A DNA stretch of 16,556 nucleotides from Acinetobacter sp. UBA6641 (lineage in GTDB: Bacteria; Pseudomonadota; Gammaproteobacteria; Pseudomonadales; Moraxellaceae): contig DKLL01000163.1 in NCBI GenBank assembly GCA_002455755.1, positions 21,803-38,358 of the forward strand, read 5' to 3'. Position 1 is the first letter of the stretch; every line of letters starts with the position of its first letter. Shown here piece by piece: positions 15,748 through 16,556 of the stretch. Under the pieces are notes generated by a model. It was not told where the DNA came from. It saw only the letters and a list, made by a program, of their open reading frames with translations, and ran no database searches. A program made the position numbers and the translations under genes.

Positions 15748-15908
15748 GAATTACTAGAAGCAGAAGTTCATACTAAATATATTGTGGTTCTGACTAAAAT
15801 ATCGATGACAGCCTAACAGCAAATTTTGCTGAACAGGCATTAAACCTAGCAGAGCAACTATAAATTATTGACCTGAATGCACTGGTTGCCAGACTGGAAC
15901 TGAGGTAA
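15748..15908 (+). pseudogene. Decayed coding remnant, possibly the tail of an Mrr-like restriction endonuclease
   Basis: One frame reads ELLEAEVHTKYIVVLTK. After a frame change near 15800 the text continues NIDDSLTANFAEQALNLAEQ, L, a TAA (15861-15863, perhaps once CAA), then IIDLNALVARLELR and a stop. The joined sequence resembles the end of Mrr_cat-type nucleases (..IVVTN..FT..A..LA...V.LID...L). This is pattern recognition across a frameshift and a nonsense codon, so both the gene boundaries and the family are tentative. Confidence 0.35.
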
Positions 15909-15910
15909 CA

Positions 15911-15941
15911 GAAAAATCTGGGGTTCCAGCGTAGGACCCCG
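15911..15941 (-). terminator. Intrinsic terminator of the response regulator gene
   Basis: On the minus strand, just after the response regulator stop, GGGGTCC-TACGCT-GGAACCCC forms a G+C-rich stem with one bulged A, followed by AGATTTTT. This is the structure of a Rho-independent terminator. Confidence 0.75.
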
Positions 15942-15957
15942 CTATGAAGAATTACGA

Positions 15958-16556
15958 CTATTCCAAGTTATTCTTGAACCGCTCAGTTACTCGAACCAAA
16001 TCCTGGACTGAAGAGACTTTCATTTTCCTCATGATATTGTGACGGTGTACTTTCACTGTTGCTTCCGATATATCAAGCTCCAAAGCCGTCTGCTTGTTTA
16101 GATATCCTCGCAAGACAAATTTAAGCACCTGTTGCTCGCGTTTGCTGAGGCTTTCATAATTTTCTTTAAGCTCGCTGATTCGAGGGACGTTTGATCTCTG
16201 CTGGAGCTTCAACTTCAAAGCGGCACGAATAGCGCCGAGCAGTTCCTCTTCTCGAAAAGGTTTAGTGAAGAAGTCTACCGCACCCGCCTTAATTGCTTTG
16301 ACTGCCATCGGAATATCACCGTGGCCGCTGATAAAAATAATGGGGATTTGCTCGCCAAGCTCTGCCAGTTGTCGTTGCACATCTAATCCGCTCATTTCGG
16401 GCATACGAACATCCAGAATCAAACAGCCACAGGTAGACCAATTGACATCGTTAAAAAATGCGCTAGCAGATGAAAAACACTCAACACTCATGCCAACCGA
16501 GCGTACCAAGCTGCTGAGGGCTTCCAGTACTGCATTATCATCATCGAGAATATAAG
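15958..16556 (-). CDS. FixJ/NarL-type response regulator (receiver + LuxR HTH), 5' end outside window
   Basis: The frame is open to the right edge; the first complete codon starts YILDDDNAVLEALSSLVRSV, so only about five residues are missing. The receiver domain shows the acidic pocket (DDD), the phospho-acceptor Asp in CLILDVRMPEMSG (visible residue 48), the Thr/Ser switch FISGHGD and the conserved Lys in FFTKPF. A linker (about 120-135) is followed by a LuxR-type HTH (LSKREQQVLKFVLRGYLNKQ, then ISEATVKVHRHNIMRKMKV). Length and order match FixJ-like two-component regulators, which are phosphorylated by a sensor kinase and activate transcription. The kinase and the targets are not in the window. 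It has its own terminator downstream (15911-15941). Confidence 0.92.
   Translation of the reverse strand, partial: YILDDDNAVLEALSSLVRSVGMSVECFSSASAFFNDVNWSTCGCLILDVRMPEMSGLDVQRQLAELGEQIPIIFISGHGDIPMAVKAIKAGAVDFFTKPFREEELLGAIRAALKLKLQQRSNVPRISELKENYESLSKREQQVLKFVLRGYLNKQTALELDISEATVKVHRHNIMRKMKVSSVQDLVRVTERFKNNLE

Larger units (their letters stand above)
15529..15957. other. Gene-poor gap with decayed DNA
   Basis: No intact gene is seen. The first part is A+T-rich with stops in all frames and includes a weak hairpin TTATTGT-N8-ACAATAA (15608-15629). The second part holds the coding remnant at 15748-15908, and the right end holds the response regulator's terminator. Confidence 0.6.

Noticed and set aside
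1..16556. CRISPR arrays, tRNA or rRNA genes
   Set aside because: No regularly spaced repeats with spacers, and no cloverleaf-like or rRNA-like sequence was seen.

Overview
The window looks like a piece of an Acinetobacter-type gammaproteobacterial genome. It is A+T-rich, and two core-type genes, an AcnA-class aconitase of 918 residues and a SWIM/SNF2 helicase, sit among accessory DNA. The genus is inferred from gene style and base composition and has not been tested by any search.

Region 1 (1-4320) is the end of a mobile element. Two overlapping plus-strand genes encode a tyrosine-recombinase-like protein that is open at the left edge and lacks a recognisable nucleophile tyrosine, and a very large (1077-residue) tyrosine recombinase with a complete R-K-HxxR-H-Y catalytic set buried in the middle of the chain. 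The pair resembles the multi-recombinase operons of islands such as the recombinase trios. Region 2 (4321-4451) is a junction holding the likely end of an IS3-family element and a strong hairpin.

Region 3 (4452-12531) holds acnA (minus), a complete hipB-hipA toxin-antitoxin pair (plus), and an SNF2-family helicase gene (minus, convergent with hipA). The hipB promoter has its -10 box inside the loop of a perfect dyad, the layout expected for HipB autorepression.

Region 4 (12532-15290) is an accessory and decaying stretch. It contains a small XRE regulator gene whose upstream overlapping partner gene is broken by a nonsense codon and a frameshift, a P-loop ATPase gene, and a divergent XRE/HipB-like gene followed by a hipA remnant with several stops and a frameshift. 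Between the ATPase and XRE genes lies a 60-bp symmetric array of ATTAGAT/ATCTAAT sites overlapping the predicted ATPase promoter. This array is the most striking regulatory structure in the window.

Region 5 (15292-16556) holds a VF530/DUF2132-type small DNA-binding protein gene, a 430-bp gap with a decayed coding remnant, and a FixJ/LuxR-type response regulator gene with its own intrinsic terminator, cut by the right edge.

No complete new system is demonstrated. The best candidates for follow-up are the recombinase pair, the ATPase/XRE locus with its symmetric array, and the broken-partner/XRE pair.
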